From: Gluconobacter thailandicus F149-1 = NBRC 100600 | GTDB lineage: Bacteria; Pseudomonadota; Alphaproteobacteria; Acetobacterales; Acetobacteraceae | Reading direction: 5' to 3' | Assembly: GCF_000964465.1 (NCBI RefSeq) | Contig: NZ_BANH01000017.1 | Coordinates: forward strand, 1 to 64,000 | Length of the DNA stretch: 64,000 nucleotides | Shown here: in pieces, positions 54,768-63,692 of the stretch | Layout: each line of letters starts with the position of its first letter | Numbering within the stretch: the first letter of the stretch is position 1 | Notes under the pieces: model-generated | Databases searched by the model: none | What the model was told of the DNA's origin: nothing | Seen by the model: only the letters and a program-made list of their open reading frames with translations | Program-made: the position numbers and the translations under genes

Positions 54768-55738
54768 TGACACGCTCCCCTCACGCCGCCTGGTCTCTCG
54801 ACACACTGGAGCGCCTGGATGGTCGGACTGCCCTCATTACAGGCTCTACAGGTGGTCTTGGGTTTGAAGTTGCGTGCGGGCTGGCACAACGGGGAGCGTT
54901 CATTATTCTGAGCGGTCGCAACCTTGAAAAAGGCCGCGCTGCCCTTAACCGCCTGTATGAGCGTGTTCCCAGCGTTCAGGGACGTTTTGAGGTTCTGGAC
55001 CTCGCATCTCTTGCATCAGTCGCAAAATTCGCAACAGTTTTGAGGGAGAAGGGACAGCCGATCCACATGCTTGCCAACAACGCTGGTATCATGGGACCAG
55101 CCTCCCGGCAAACCACAAAGGACGGCTTTGAACTACAATTCGGCACCAACCATCTGGGCCATTTCGCTCTGACAGGTCGGTTATTGCCGCTCCTGGCGGC
55201 AGGCAATGCCACCGTCATGACCGTGGCATCCCTTGCAGCCCTGAAAGGAGAACTGCCATTTGGGGATCTGAACGCCCGTCATCGATACAATCCGATGGCC
55301 CGTTACAGACAAAGCAAATTGTCCAATTTGCTCTTCGCACTTGAGCTTAACCGCCGGGCCCACAAAGCGCCATGGCCCATTCACTCACGAGCGGCTCACC
55401 CCGGATGGGCGGCAAGTAATATTGTTGCCAATAATGGTATGCTGGATACAGCAGGTAATCCAGTCAGTCGCTGGGGACGCCGCATTGCTCGCAGCTTTGC
55501 CGGACCAGTGTTCCATGCATTGGGGCAGACAGTGGAAGAGGGGGCTTGGCCACTGCTCTACGCCTTGGCTTCTCCCGAAGCACGGGATGGAGACTATTAT
55601 GGACCTCAAGGAAAAGGGGAGCGCACAGGTGTCCCCGGTGAGGCAGTCTTGCCTGAGCTGGCTCAGGACCATCAACTAGCTACACGCCTCTGGTCAGTGT
55701 CCGAAGAAATGACGGGCGTAAAGTATGGTCTCCTTTGA
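54767..55738 (+). CDS. Short-chain dehydrogenase (retinol-dehydrogenase-like)
   Basis: An SDR of 323 residues with unknown substrate. The Rossmann motif ITGSTGGLGFEVACGLA, the LANNAGIMGPASRQT motif, GFELQFGTNHLGHFALTG and the active-site YRQSKLSNLLFALEL are all present. The length and C-terminal region (SPEARDGDYYGPQGKGERTG) are like the retinol-dehydrogenase/WW-oxidoreductase-like SDRs. It is translationally coupled to the DedA gene. The stop codon lies within a 12-bp inverted repeat. Confidence 0.9.
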   Translation: MTRSPHAAWSLDTLERLDGRTALITGSTGGLGFEVACGLAQRGAFIILSGRNLEKGRAALNRLYERVPSVQGRFEVLDLASLASVAKFATVLREKGQPIHMLANNAGIMGPASRQTTKDGFELQFGTNHLGHFALTGRLLPLLAAGNATVMTVASLAALKGELPFGDLNARHRYNPMARYRQSKLSNLLFALELNRRAHKAPWPIHSRAAHPGWAASNIVANNGMLDTAGNPVSRWGRRIARSFAGPVFHALGQTVEEGAWPLLYALASPEARDGDYYGPQGKGERTGVPGEAVLPELAQDHQLATRLWSVSEEMTGVKYGLL

Positions 55739-55748
55739 GACCATACTT
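55721..55748. terminator. Inverted repeat between SDR and galE, possible two-way terminator
   Basis: AAGTATGGTCTC (55721-55732) pairs perfectly with GAGACCATACTT (55737-55748) around a 4-base loop that overlaps the SDR stop. Genes converge here. There is no long T-run on either strand. Confidence 0.45.
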
Positions 55749-55754
55749 ACACTA

Positions 55755-56741
55755 TCAATCCCCATAACCATTGGGATGGGCTTCACGCCAACGAAAAGCT
55801 GTTTCGACAATCTGATCCAGCTTTCCGAATTTCGGTGTCCATCCAGTCTCACGTTGAAGTGTCGTTAAATCGGCGACTAGAACTGCCGGATCGCCTTGCC
55901 TGCGCGGTGCCGCTTCCCAAGGCACTTGGCGCCCACTGACACGCTCGACACTCTGAATGATTTCAAGGTTAGAATACCCGCGCCCATTACCGATGTTGTA
56001 GGCAACACTCCGGGTCTCAATCTGTTCAAGTGCACGAATATGAGCATCCGCCAGATCAGCTACGTGAATATAATCACGCACACAGGACCCGTCTGGCGTA
56101 GGATAGTCTGTTCCAAACAGTTTAAGAGCAGGACGTCTTCCCAGAGCTGCATCTATTGTCAAGGGGATAAGGTGCGTCTCAGGCCGATGATCCTCCCCAG
56201 CTCGTCCGGCTAAATCTGCACCTGCTGCATTGAAATACCGTAAACACGCGCTCTTGAGACCACAAACAGAATCTGCCCACTGCAATATCCTCTCAATTAG
56301 AAATTTGCTCTCTCCATAAGGAGAACCGGGCTGGATTTCTGCTGTTTCTGAAATCGGATCTGGGCGTTCTGGACCGCCAAAAAGTGCAGCTGTGGAAGAA
56401 AAGACAAACTTCTTAATGCCAACTTCCGAACAGGCCTGCACGATATTCAGTCCCGTCAGATAATTCTGTCTCAGATAATGAAAGGGTTCACGCATGCTGT
56501 CGCCAACCAGGGAAAGGGCAGCAAAATGCAGAACGCCATCCCATATCCCCTGACTAACGACATTTTTCGTCGCCTGATAATCCATCAGATCAACATTATA
56601 AAAAAGCACACTTTGAGGGATAGCTGCTTGATGTCCAGTGCTGAGGTTGTCCAGAACAGCAACTTCGTGACCTTGGTCGAGAAGAGCAAGAACTACCTGA
56701 CTACCAACAAACCCTGCACCGCCGGTAACAAGATAACGCAT
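55755..56741 (-). CDS. galE: UDP-glucose 4-epimerase
   Basis: Interconverts UDP-glucose and UDP-galactose for surface polysaccharides. The start MRYLVTGGAGFVGSQVV (56741) is preferred to a Met seven codons upstream. NAD binding (TGGAGFVGS), the active-site VFSSTAALFGG and SPYGESKFLIERIL (YxxxK), the substrate region RYFNAAGADLAGRAGEDH and YIHVADLADAHIRALE are all clear. The length (328) is standard. It lies downstream of a glycosyltransferase gene on the same strand with a gap of 125 bases. Confidence 0.95.
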   Translation of the reverse strand: MRYLVTGGAGFVGSQVVLALLDQGHEVAVLDNLSTGHQAAIPQSVLFYNVDLMDYQATKNVVSQGIWDGVLHFAALSLVGDSMREPFHYLRQNYLTGLNIVQACSEVGIKKFVFSSTAALFGGPERPDPISETAEIQPGSPYGESKFLIERILQWADSVCGLKSACLRYFNAAGADLAGRAGEDHRPETHLIPLTIDAALGRRPALKLFGTDYPTPDGSCVRDYIHVADLADAHIRALEQIETRSVAYNIGNGRGYSNLEIIQSVERVSGRQVPWEAAPRRQGDPAVLVADLTTLQRETGWTPKFGKLDQIVETAFRWREAHPNGYGD

Positions 56742-56866
56742 GCCGGATTTAACCCTCGCCAAATTCTTTAAAGCAGAACCAGCTATTCTTTTTCTCTAAA
56801 AGTTCAAAGGGCACCACATTACTCTCCAAGGATTTTGAGAATACTGAAGTCCCCTTTTCTCTTTGT

Positions 56867-58387
56867 TCAGACGAATGTCCAAAGAAGCCCTGGAACACGC
56901 TGAACAACCTGTTCACGCACGGACGTTGGGATGGATGCCAGAACCCTGAGAAATTCTTCTGCTCTTGGTGCGACAGGAGCATCAACAAGCCACATCAGAA
57001 TTTCATCAATTGTTGTGTTATTCCCTGGTGTAAAAGGAAGTGGAGCAAGGCTCGCCGGATAAGAAACGCTCTCCACTTTCTCCAGAGAAAACATTTCCCA
57101 TTCTCCGGCTTCACGGCGCTCTGCCGCTACGAACTCAATTCCTTGGGGCTGCTCAGGATTAGGGTTAGGAATAAATACAATGTGTAGATTGGTTAAGGGG
57201 TTATATGCAGCAAAGCGGTTATCACCAAATGCTCTTAAGTTATACACCAGCTCTGCTGCAAGTCGATTATCATACTGCATGGGAAGCGAGCGACGATGGC
57301 CTATTTCACCATCTTCGATGTAGAAAAATGTAATTACATTCGGCGTTTTTTCTTGAATTGCTCCATATACAGGAAGCATATCATGCTGGTCGGCAATCTC
57401 TTGTGTCGAATGAACAATTCTATTTTCTTGCCTAAGGAAATAAAGGGTTGTCCCGAAGTGTGATTTGATCTGATAAACATCAGGACTTTTCTCTGCCCCA
57501 ACATTTACGACGTTTTTCCCTTCAATTTTGTCCCAGGTATTTCGCAGTGAAGCGATCGCACGGCCGATCATGACTCTGTAAATGTCATGCAGGAGATCGT
57601 GAACTTTGGGCATCAGGCGCAGAGGTTCATGATCGCCAACCTCATTCCGATCAAAATGCTGCCAGTAAACAGCTGAGTCACTAAGATCAGCATTCAGACG
57701 TCTTTTGATCCTCTGAATGTAATGTTCCATGCTTCGACAGATATAATGCATGACAAATGCATCATTCCAGTCAATTTCCTGATTTGCATCTTGCCCATTG
57801 ACCGGCCGTCCATCAGGCCGGACATAACGGTCTACCGGGATATCATACCAATGAGGATTGTGATATGTGCTTCCCATCTTTTCTGGACGCACGAAGCTTT
57901 TGATCAGACGGTTATCACCCAGATCAGGCGTTGAATGCTGTGTAAACGCTTCAACTGTCGTTATTTTGGGACGAACGACCCGTCCAGAACTTCCGTAGAT
58001 ACGCCATGACAAGGCGACGGCATCAGCATCTTGGAACTTCGAGAAAAATTCCGGAAGGTTGTCCTGATGCTTCAGATAGACATATTCATCACCATCCAGA
58101 AAACCAATCCAGTCATAATGCCCCTTTGCCATCTCGGCAGCAGCCATGAAGCTGTTTCGTTGCCTCAGGTAGAAGTCAGGCTCAGCTAAGGGATCTGTCC
58201 GCATGGCTCTGATATCGCAGACAGCCGCAGCAGACTGGATAATTTCCCATGTCCCATCTGAGGAATGATCATCAAAAATGAAAAAGGTTTTGACACCAAG
58301 TGCTCTATGCCAGGCAATCCATCCAGCAATGTCAGAAAACTCATTTTTCACAAAGAGCGCTATTGCTACGGTTGGAAAAGCCGTCAT
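56867..58387 (-). CDS. Glycosyltransferase (family 2/92-like) with C-terminal accessory domain
   Basis: A probable surface-glycan glycosyltransferase. The catalytic domain (residues ~1-230) begins FPTVAIALFVKNEFSDIAGW and contains FFIFDDHSSDGTWEI, the acidic YDWIGFLDGDEYVYLKHQD and HYICRSMEHYIQRIKRRLNA. The C-terminal region contains a beta-rich part ending with EFVAAERREAGEWEMFSLEK, similar to segments in the proteins at 65-1945 and 50534-52006. The gene is AT-richer than its neighbours. galE follows on the same strand, which links it to nucleotide-sugar use. Confidence 0.82.
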   Translation of the reverse strand: MTAFPTVAIALFVKNEFSDIAGWIAWHRALGVKTFFIFDDHSSDGTWEIIQSAAAVCDIRAMRTDPLAEPDFYLRQRNSFMAAAEMAKGHYDWIGFLDGDEYVYLKHQDNLPEFFSKFQDADAVALSWRIYGSSGRVVRPKITTVEAFTQHSTPDLGDNRLIKSFVRPEKMGSTYHNPHWYDIPVDRYVRPDGRPVNGQDANQEIDWNDAFVMHYICRSMEHYIQRIKRRLNADLSDSAVYWQHFDRNEVGDHEPLRLMPKVHDLLHDIYRVMIGRAIASLRNTWDKIEGKNVVNVGAEKSPDVYQIKSHFGTTLYFLRQENRIVHSTQEIADQHDMLPVYGAIQEKTPNVITFFYIEDGEIGHRRSLPMQYDNRLAAELVYNLRAFGDNRFAAYNPLTNLHIVFIPNPNPEQPQGIEFVAAERREAGEWEMFSLEKVESVSYPASLAPLPFTPGNNTTIDEILMWLVDAPVAPRAEEFLRVLASIPTSVREQVVQRVPGLLWTFV

Positions 58388-58542
58388 TTGCCTAGATCCA
58401 CTTCAAAAGGTCCAACACAGTAAGTTAGCTTATGCTAACACCTAAAAGAGAAAAACCATATCGCTTAGCCCAAATTAATCAAATTCAAGCAATATGAAAA
58501 TAAAATTATAATATTGAATAACAAACTTTTATATTAATCAAA

Positions 58543-58989
58543 TTAAGGCCTCACGACAATCATAACGACAATGATTACCATAAGAACGGTTGGGATTTCA
58601 TTAGCTACCCTATAGTATTTTTCAGAATGTATATTTTTATCATCGAAAAATAAGCGCCTCCATTTACTGCAGGCACCATGAAATCCCATCAAACCCAATA
58701 CACAGATCAGTTTTGTCCACCACCAGCCACTATTCCAGTCCACCAGACCAGGAACCGACGCCATCATGCCTCCGGCGAGTACCGTAACAATCATGGCCGG
58801 CGTCATGATCTGACGAAGAAGTTTCCGCTCCATGATCTTGAAGCGTTCACTTTCGGCAGTACCTGGAATTGTTTGGGTATGATAAACATAGAGCCGGGGC
58901 AAATAGAATGTCCCCGCCATCCATGCTGTGAACGCCATAATATGCAGGGAGAGAAACCAGCTCAAATGGGTAGCAACAAAATCCATCAT
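58543..58989 (-). CDS. hemJ: Protoporphyrinogen oxidase HemJ
   Basis: HemJ oxidises protoporphyrinogen IX to protoporphyrin IX in the inner membrane, late in haem synthesis. The 148-residue protein has four hydrophobic helices; the conserved SLHIMAFTAWMAGTFYLPRL carries the essential His, and KLLRQIMTPAMIVTVLAGG and WWWTKLICVLGLMGFHGACS follow, with conserved Lys and His. Its start overlaps the stop of the HAD hydrolase gene (ATGA), so it is the last gene of the hemE-HAD-hemJ operon. Confidence 0.93.
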   Translation of the reverse strand: MMDFVATHLSWFLSLHIMAFTAWMAGTFYLPRLYVYHTQTIPGTAESERFKIMERKLLRQIMTPAMIVTVLAGGMMASVPGLVDWNSGWWWTKLICVLGLMGFHGACSKWRRLFFDDKNIHSEKYYRVANEIPTVLMVIIVVMIVVRP

Positions 58990-59690
58990 GCCTGCTTCTG
59001 TCTCTCTAGCGTATTACGAAGCAACGGTACCAGCTGAGACAGGTGGTTGATTCGCACAAACCCTGGAACAGGCCAGAATGAAGGATTGGGCAGGCCATCC
59101 GCACGAAGTAACACACAGCTCATTCCCGCTCGGCGAGCAGCCTCGGCGCCGGTATCACTGTCCTCAATAACAACACAGTTTTCTGGCAGAACTCCCTCTG
59201 CCTTTGCTGCGTACAGATAAACTTCCGGAGAAGGCTTTGGCTCATTCATATCATTTGCTGAATGAACCCGGTCTTCCGGGAAAAAATGCGTCATTCCAGT
59301 CCGTTCAAACTTGGCATCCATCTCGGTGACAGATGAGTTTGAACCAACACGAAACGGCACTCCCAAATCCCGTATTCCATGCATCATTTCAGACGCACCC
59401 TCTACAGGTTCTGCCGTTTTTTGCATGAGTCGTACGAGATTATCCCGCATTTTGAGTGCCGTATTTTCTGGAAGTGAACGACCAAGTTCATGCTCCAGTT
59501 CTTCAACCACCTGTGGCAATGCCTTGCCAGAAAAACGGTCGTGGGCAGCTTCGTCAGAAATATTCAGCCCCAGAGAACGAGCAAACTCTGCTGTTGCCTG
59601 GCAGGAGGCATGCTCGCTGTCTACGAGCACCCCATCACAGTCAAAAATGACCAGTTTCAGCCGGCCCTTTGGATCGAGAGCAGTTGTCAT
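58986..59690 (-). CDS. HAD-superfamily hydrolase (phosphatase-like)
   Basis: A cytosolic phosphatase, probably on a sugar phosphate or phosphoglycolate-like substrate. The HAD motifs are VIFDCDGVLVDSEHASCQAT (nucleophile Asp), RVGSNSSVTEMDAKFE (motif II), KPSPEVYLYAAKAEGVLP (motif III Lys) and CVVIEDSDTGAEAARRAGMS (acidic motif IV). A helical cap of type C1 lies between motifs I and II. It is coupled by four-base overlaps to hemE upstream and hemJ downstream. Confidence 0.88.
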   Translation of the reverse strand: MTTALDPKGRLKLVIFDCDGVLVDSEHASCQATAEFARSLGLNISDEAAHDRFSGKALPQVVEELEHELGRSLPENTALKMRDNLVRLMQKTAEPVEGASEMMHGIRDLGVPFRVGSNSSVTEMDAKFERTGMTHFFPEDRVHSANDMNEPKPSPEVYLYAAKAEGVLPENCVVIEDSDTGAEAARRAGMSCVLLRADGLPNPSFWPVPGFVRINHLSQLVPLLRNTLERQKQA

Positions 59691-60736
59691 ACGGCCCTCA
59701 CTGCCTCAACGAGAGCCCCAACATTTTCGGGTGGCGTATGTTGCATGACTCCATGCCCCAGATTGAAAACATGGGGCCGCCCTTTCAGGGCATCTCGAAT
59801 GGCCTGTGCTTCGCGTACCATAGTTTCCCCACCAGAAAATAGCACCATGGGATCCAGATTCCCCTGAAGCGTCACATCCGGTACCAGTACCCCGATTTGG
59901 GCTGGATCAGCCACCGTATCCAGGGCCAGGGTATTCACGCCCGTTTTCTCTGCATACTCGCGTACCATGACCCCTCCGAGGCGAGGGAAGCCGATAATCG
60001 GCGTCCCAGGATGCTTCTCCTGGATATGACGCACGATCTGTCGGGTTGGTTCGATAACGTAGCACCTGAATGCTGAGGGAGGCAGAATTCCAGCCCAGGA
60101 ATCGAACAGCATCACAGCTTCTGCGCCTGCTTCGATCTGACCGCAGAGCATCTCTGCTGTACTGGTTGTGAGGGTATCAATCAGTTTGTCGAAAAGAGCT
60201 GGCTCGGTCTGCATCATTCGCCGGGTGGCTGCAAAATCACGGGATCCGCCTCCCTCGACCATGTAGCACGACACAGTGAACGGACTTCCGGCAAACCCCA
60301 GCAAAGTCGTGACGTCAGGAAGGGATTTACTCAGACGGGACAACGTTTCGCGGACCGGTGCCGTTGCTTCCAGTAAGCGTCTCGGGTCCAGCTTTTCCAG
60401 ATCAGATGCAGATCGGATTGCGCCAAGAACTGGCCCTCGACCATCAATGAATTCAAGTGACTGGCCCATCGCCCACGGGAGAATCAGAATGTCCGAGAAC
60501 AGGATTGCTCCATCCATTCCGTATCGACGGATGGGCTGAAGCGTCAGTTCTTCGGCCATGTCCGGTGTCATGCAGCGGGTCAGAAAGTCAGCTTTGTCTC
60601 GCATGGCACGAAACTCAGGAAGATATCGACCAGCCTGTCGCATGAGCCAGACTGGCGGCGGCCAGACAGCTTCACCCTTGAGCGCTCTGAGAAGCGGTTT
60701 GGAGGATGGGGAGAGGGGTGCGTTTTCCGAATTCAT
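59687..60736 (-). CDS. hemE: Uroporphyrinogen decarboxylase
   Basis: HemE converts uroporphyrinogen III to coproporphyrinogen III in haem synthesis. The start MNSENAPLSPSSKPLLRALK (60736) is preferred to 60844, whose first 36 codons are not conserved. The signatures PPVWLMRQAGRYLPEFRAMR and LLGFAGSPFTVSCYMVEGGG are present, with the substrate-site AILFSDILILPWAMGQ. The length (349) is standard. It begins the hemE-HAD-hemJ operon and is divergent from a maf gene across a repeat-rich intergenic region that may be the chromosomal origin. Confidence 0.96.
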   Translation of the reverse strand: MNSENAPLSPSSKPLLRALKGEAVWPPPVWLMRQAGRYLPEFRAMRDKADFLTRCMTPDMAEELTLQPIRRYGMDGAILFSDILILPWAMGQSLEFIDGRGPVLGAIRSASDLEKLDPRRLLEATAPVRETLSRLSKSLPDVTTLLGFAGSPFTVSCYMVEGGGSRDFAATRRMMQTEPALFDKLIDTLTTSTAEMLCGQIEAGAEAVMLFDSWAGILPPSAFRCYVIEPTRQIVRHIQEKHPGTPIIGFPRLGGVMVREYAEKTGVNTLALDTVADPAQIGVLVPDVTLQGNLDPMVLFSGGETMVREAQAIRDALKGRPHVFNLGHGVMQHTPPENVGALVEAVRAV

Positions 60737-61090
60737 GCCGCTCACTAACCATGAAAGAAAAAAGAAAGAAATCCTGGAGGATAGGATGATCCCTGTGGAA
60801 ACTGGGGTACCCGGCTTTCTAAAAATGTACCCCGTCTTACTCACAGTGTGTACAACTCCGAAAACCGCAGCAGTGCAAGGGGCTCAGGATTCTATCCCGT
60901 TTTACTCACAGACCCCCTGTGTACAACCCCCAGTTTTGGGAGGTGTACCCAACAATCCACGGTACTCGGTACCTCATTCGGGGACTCCGAGTACTGTCCC
61001 CATGTACCCCAGTACTGACACAATCTTTTCACCGGGTCATACGCAGTACTCGCACAGACACGTGCCGTCGATAGTTTGGAGTCGCATCTC
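60737..61090. other. hemE-maf intergenic region, candidate chromosomal replication origin
   Basis: 354 bases between divergent genes. GTAC occurs eleven times between 60807 and 61049. CCCGTCTTACTCACAG (60831) recurs with one mismatch at 60896, and TGTGTACAA (reverse TTGTACACA, one mismatch from the DnaA box) occurs at 60847 and 60918. TTTCCACAG is a further weak DnaA-like site at 60793-60801 on the minus strand. An A-rich stretch lies near 60750-60771. The hemE side matches the known position of origins in Caulobacter and Rickettsia. Confidence 0.5.
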
Positions 61091-61702
61091 ATGACCACAC
61101 TGAGTACTTCATTGATTCTCGCGAGCGGATCTTTAGCCCGGCGAGTACTTCTTGAGGAAAGCGGTCTGACGATCCAGCTGCGCCCTGTTGATGTGGATGA
61201 GGAAAGCCTGAGGCGTGCCTGTGAAGCAGCAGGCAAGTCGTTGGGTGAGACGGCGATGGCTCTGGCAGAAGCCAAAGCCGTGAAGTCTGCGGAAAGGGGA
61301 GAGGAAACAGATCTGATCATCGCTGCAGATCAGATACTGGATCTGGAGGGGGAGGCCTTTGCGAAGCCAAAGACTCTGGAAGAGGCCCGAAATCATCTCA
61401 GAACGCTGAGAGGCCGGACGCACCGCCTGCAGACGGCTGTGGTGCTTTATCGTGGAAGGCGCAAGATCTGGAGCAATCTGGCTGTCCCGGAACTGACCAT
61501 GCGAGTGTTTTCGGATATGTTTCTGGAGGCCTATCTCGAGCGCGAAGGAAAGACGCTTCTTGGCTGTGTCGGGGCTTACCGGCTGGAAGGGCCTGGAGTT
61601 CAGCTGTTTTCGAGCATTTGCGGAGACCATGACGCTGTTCTCGGGTTGCAACGCCTTCCTCTCCTGGAGGCCTTGAGAGCACAGAATGCACTTCTGACTT
61701 AA
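61091..61702 (+). CDS. Maf-family nucleotide pyrophosphatase, second copy
   Basis: A second Maf protein (203 residues). The start MTTLSTSLILASGSLARRVL (61091) is preferred to an upstream TTG at 61076. SGLTIQLRPVDVDEESLRRA, IIAADQILDLEGEAFAKPKT and ETFRTL-like region LRTLRGRTHRLQTAVVLYRG are present, then GCVGAYRLEGPGVQLFSSIC. The base-recognition region differs from the copy at 18427, so substrate preference probably differs (nearer to YceF types). The first codons carry two of the GTAC sites that crowd the upstream region. Confidence 0.88.
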   Translation: MTTLSTSLILASGSLARRVLLEESGLTIQLRPVDVDEESLRRACEAAGKSLGETAMALAEAKAVKSAERGEETDLIIAADQILDLEGEAFAKPKTLEEARNHLRTLRGRTHRLQTAVVLYRGRRKIWSNLAVPELTMRVFSDMFLEAYLEREGKTLLGCVGAYRLEGPGVQLFSSICGDHDAVLGLQRLPLLEALRAQNALLT

Positions 61703-61791
61703 AAATTGCTTTTTTGGCTTGTCAGCAGAAAAACATCCTTATATACCGCCCACATCCGGCTTCGCCCCAACGAGGCCGCAGATGAAACAGT

Positions 61792-61867
<76 letters not shown>

Positions 61868-62142
61868 GTTTCCCTCAGAATTCCGTAAAAATCTGATAGC
61901 CCGTTTTTGATTACGAACAGTCATTTTGCTGTTGCGTTGAGAACAAGATCTGGCCTCCGTCAAACTGTTGGCAGCATTTGCTCACAGGGCGAGCTGTGAA
62001 GGTTTTAAGAAACAGAACGAATTCCGTTCAAAAATGCACTCTGTTGCATTAGCAGGCAGGCTGTTGCTCCACAAACGGAAGAGATACCTGTGTTTTCCAT
62101 ATTCAGGGACTGCTCCTTCGATTTTTCTCTTCGTGAAACACA

Positions 62143-62451
62143 ATGACCGAATGGGTCAAATCCCAGTCATGCTGGTCGCTCCTTTCAATAAGGATTCAGC
62201 GACGGACAGGGCGCAGGGATTCGGAGGATTTGCTTCAGTCTGCATTTCTCAAGCTGCTGGAGCTCAAACCGTCCAATATCCGGAATGTGGAGGCCTATCT
62301 TGTCAGAACGGCTCAGAATACGGCCTATGATACAGGCCGCCGAGAGCGGAATGGCCCGCTGTCTTTCATTGAAGACGAGGATATAAAAGAATTTCCCTGT
62401 AGCGACAGCGCAAAGCTCCAATCCGATCAATGCCTCAATTTTAGCGTCTAA
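62143..62451 (+). pseudogene. Truncated ECF sigma factor (FecI-like)
   Basis: The N-terminal half of an extracytoplasmic-function sigma factor. Region 2 is visible in GRRDSEDLLQSAFLKLLELK, NVEAYLVRTAQNTAYDTGRR and ERNGPLSFIEDEDIKEFPCS. The protein then stops after 102 residues, losing region 4, which binds the -35 element. The coding sequence runs directly into a TonB receptor fragment in another frame near 62429. Such sigma factors normally control adjacent FecR and TonB receptor genes; here FecR is missing. It cannot act as a normal sigma factor. Confidence 0.82.
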
Positions 62452-63240
62452 CGGGTTTCTTCCGCAGGTTGGTTTTCTGTATCGTTTCAACAAGCATCAT
62501 GACGTTTTCGCTGATTTTTCGAGGAATATGTCGGCCTTTACGGCATCTGCTTCAACCGGTCCGTTTTCGACAACGCAGGCAGGCTTTGCCTATATTCATA
62601 ACAAGCTGAAACCGGAAACAACCAATACCGAAGAGATTGGCTATCGGTTTCATAATGATAGCGTACAGGCTTCTCTGACGGGGTATTACGTTGATTTTGA
62701 AAACAGGCTTCTTGCGTCATCCCTGAGTTCGGTAATTGTTGGAAATCAGAACGTTCTGGAAAATGTCGGAAGTGTAACGTCTCGTGGTGTCGAAGCTGCA
62801 GCGACCTGGCGCTTTTTCCGGAACTGGTCTCTTTACGGTGCGTGGTCCTATAACGATGCGCATTACAACGATAATATCGACAATTCAGAGGGATCCATTT
62901 TGCACATTTCCGGAAAACAGGTTGTCGCGGCACTGCGTAATATCGGAAATTTCAAACTGGCTTATGATGACGGGACGATCTGGGGCCAGTTTGGTGGTCA
63001 GTATATGAGCCGCCGTTTTTACACTGACCTGAATGACTCTCCGCTTCCGGGACGTGTTCTGTTCAATCAGTCCGCTGGAGATCGCTTTCATCGCCCGGGG
63101 GGTTCTCAAAGGACTGGAAGCTCAGGTCAACGTCGTGAACCTGTTCGACAAGGGATATATTTCAAGCATCGGAACCACTGGTTTCGAGAACAGTGACCCG
63201 AGTGGAACCTATCAAACCCTCCAGACGGGTGCGCCGCGCC
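62429..63240 (+). pseudogene. C-terminal fragment of a TonB-dependent receptor, frameshifted
   Basis: Barrel strands without signal peptide or plug. In one frame (62429-63100) the fragment reads NGFLPQVGFLYRFNKHHDVF, NTEEIGYRFHNDSVQASLTG, SVTSRGVEAAATWRFFRNWS and QFGGQYMSRRFYTDLNDSPL. At a run of six G (63097-63102) the frame shifts by one and continues as VLKGLEAQVNVVNLFDKGYI to TLQTGAPRQ near 63240. The final strand is missing because the sequence joins a phosphoesterase fragment. It is a dead receptor derived from a fecI-type locus. Confidence 0.85.
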
Positions 63241-63644
63241 AGGTCAACTGGCTGAAGTCTTATCTTCAGACGGTTCCGGCCGGAGCTCCCATCATTATCT
63301 CCACGCATATTCCCATGGTGACAGCGTTTTATACCTACGCTGATGAAAGCCCGTCACTTTTCAAACATCAGGCTCTGAGCACTGTTAATACGCGCGAAAT
63401 TCTGGCTCTGCTGACAGGGCATAATGTAATTGCCGTTTTCCAGGGCCACACTCATGTTCTTGAGCAGGTTGAACATAACGGTATTCAGTTCATTACAGGT
63501 GGCGCTGTCAGCGGAAACTGGTGGCATGGATTACATCTCGGCACGCCAGAGGGCTACATGATCGTCCATGTAGAAAATAATACCGTTCGGACTGAATACA
63601 AAACCTACGGGTTTCACACAGTCAGTCCGGAAAATACCTACTGA
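63241..63644 (+). pseudogene. C-terminal fragment of a metallophosphoesterase
   Basis: The C-terminal half of a calcineurin-like phosphoesterase, in frame with the end of the receptor fragment. IIISTHIPMVTAFYTYADES and VIAVFQGHTHVLEQVEHNGI carry two of the metal-binding motifs (H and GHTH), followed by QFITGGAVSGNWWHGLHLGT. The N-terminal half with the first metal-binding motifs is absent. The receptor-phosphoesterase junction near 63240 is probably the scar of a deletion. Confidence 0.82.
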
Positions 63645-63658
63645 GACACATGCGAGTT

Positions 63659-63686
63659 TGGACAGACCTTCAACAAGGTCTGTCCA
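63659..63686. terminator. Inverted repeat between converging genes
   Basis: TGGACAGACCTT (63659-63670) pairs perfectly with AAGGTCTGTCCA (63675-63686) around a 4-base loop. It lies between the phosphoesterase fragment and the convergent ybaK-type gene. The T content after the stem is low on both strands. Confidence 0.5.
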
Positions 63687-63692
63687 GAATTA

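Noticed and set aside
61968-62330. 120-codon open frame overlapping the ECF sigma fragment
   Set aside because: The overlapping frame from 62143 carries clear sigma region 2 motifs; this one does not.
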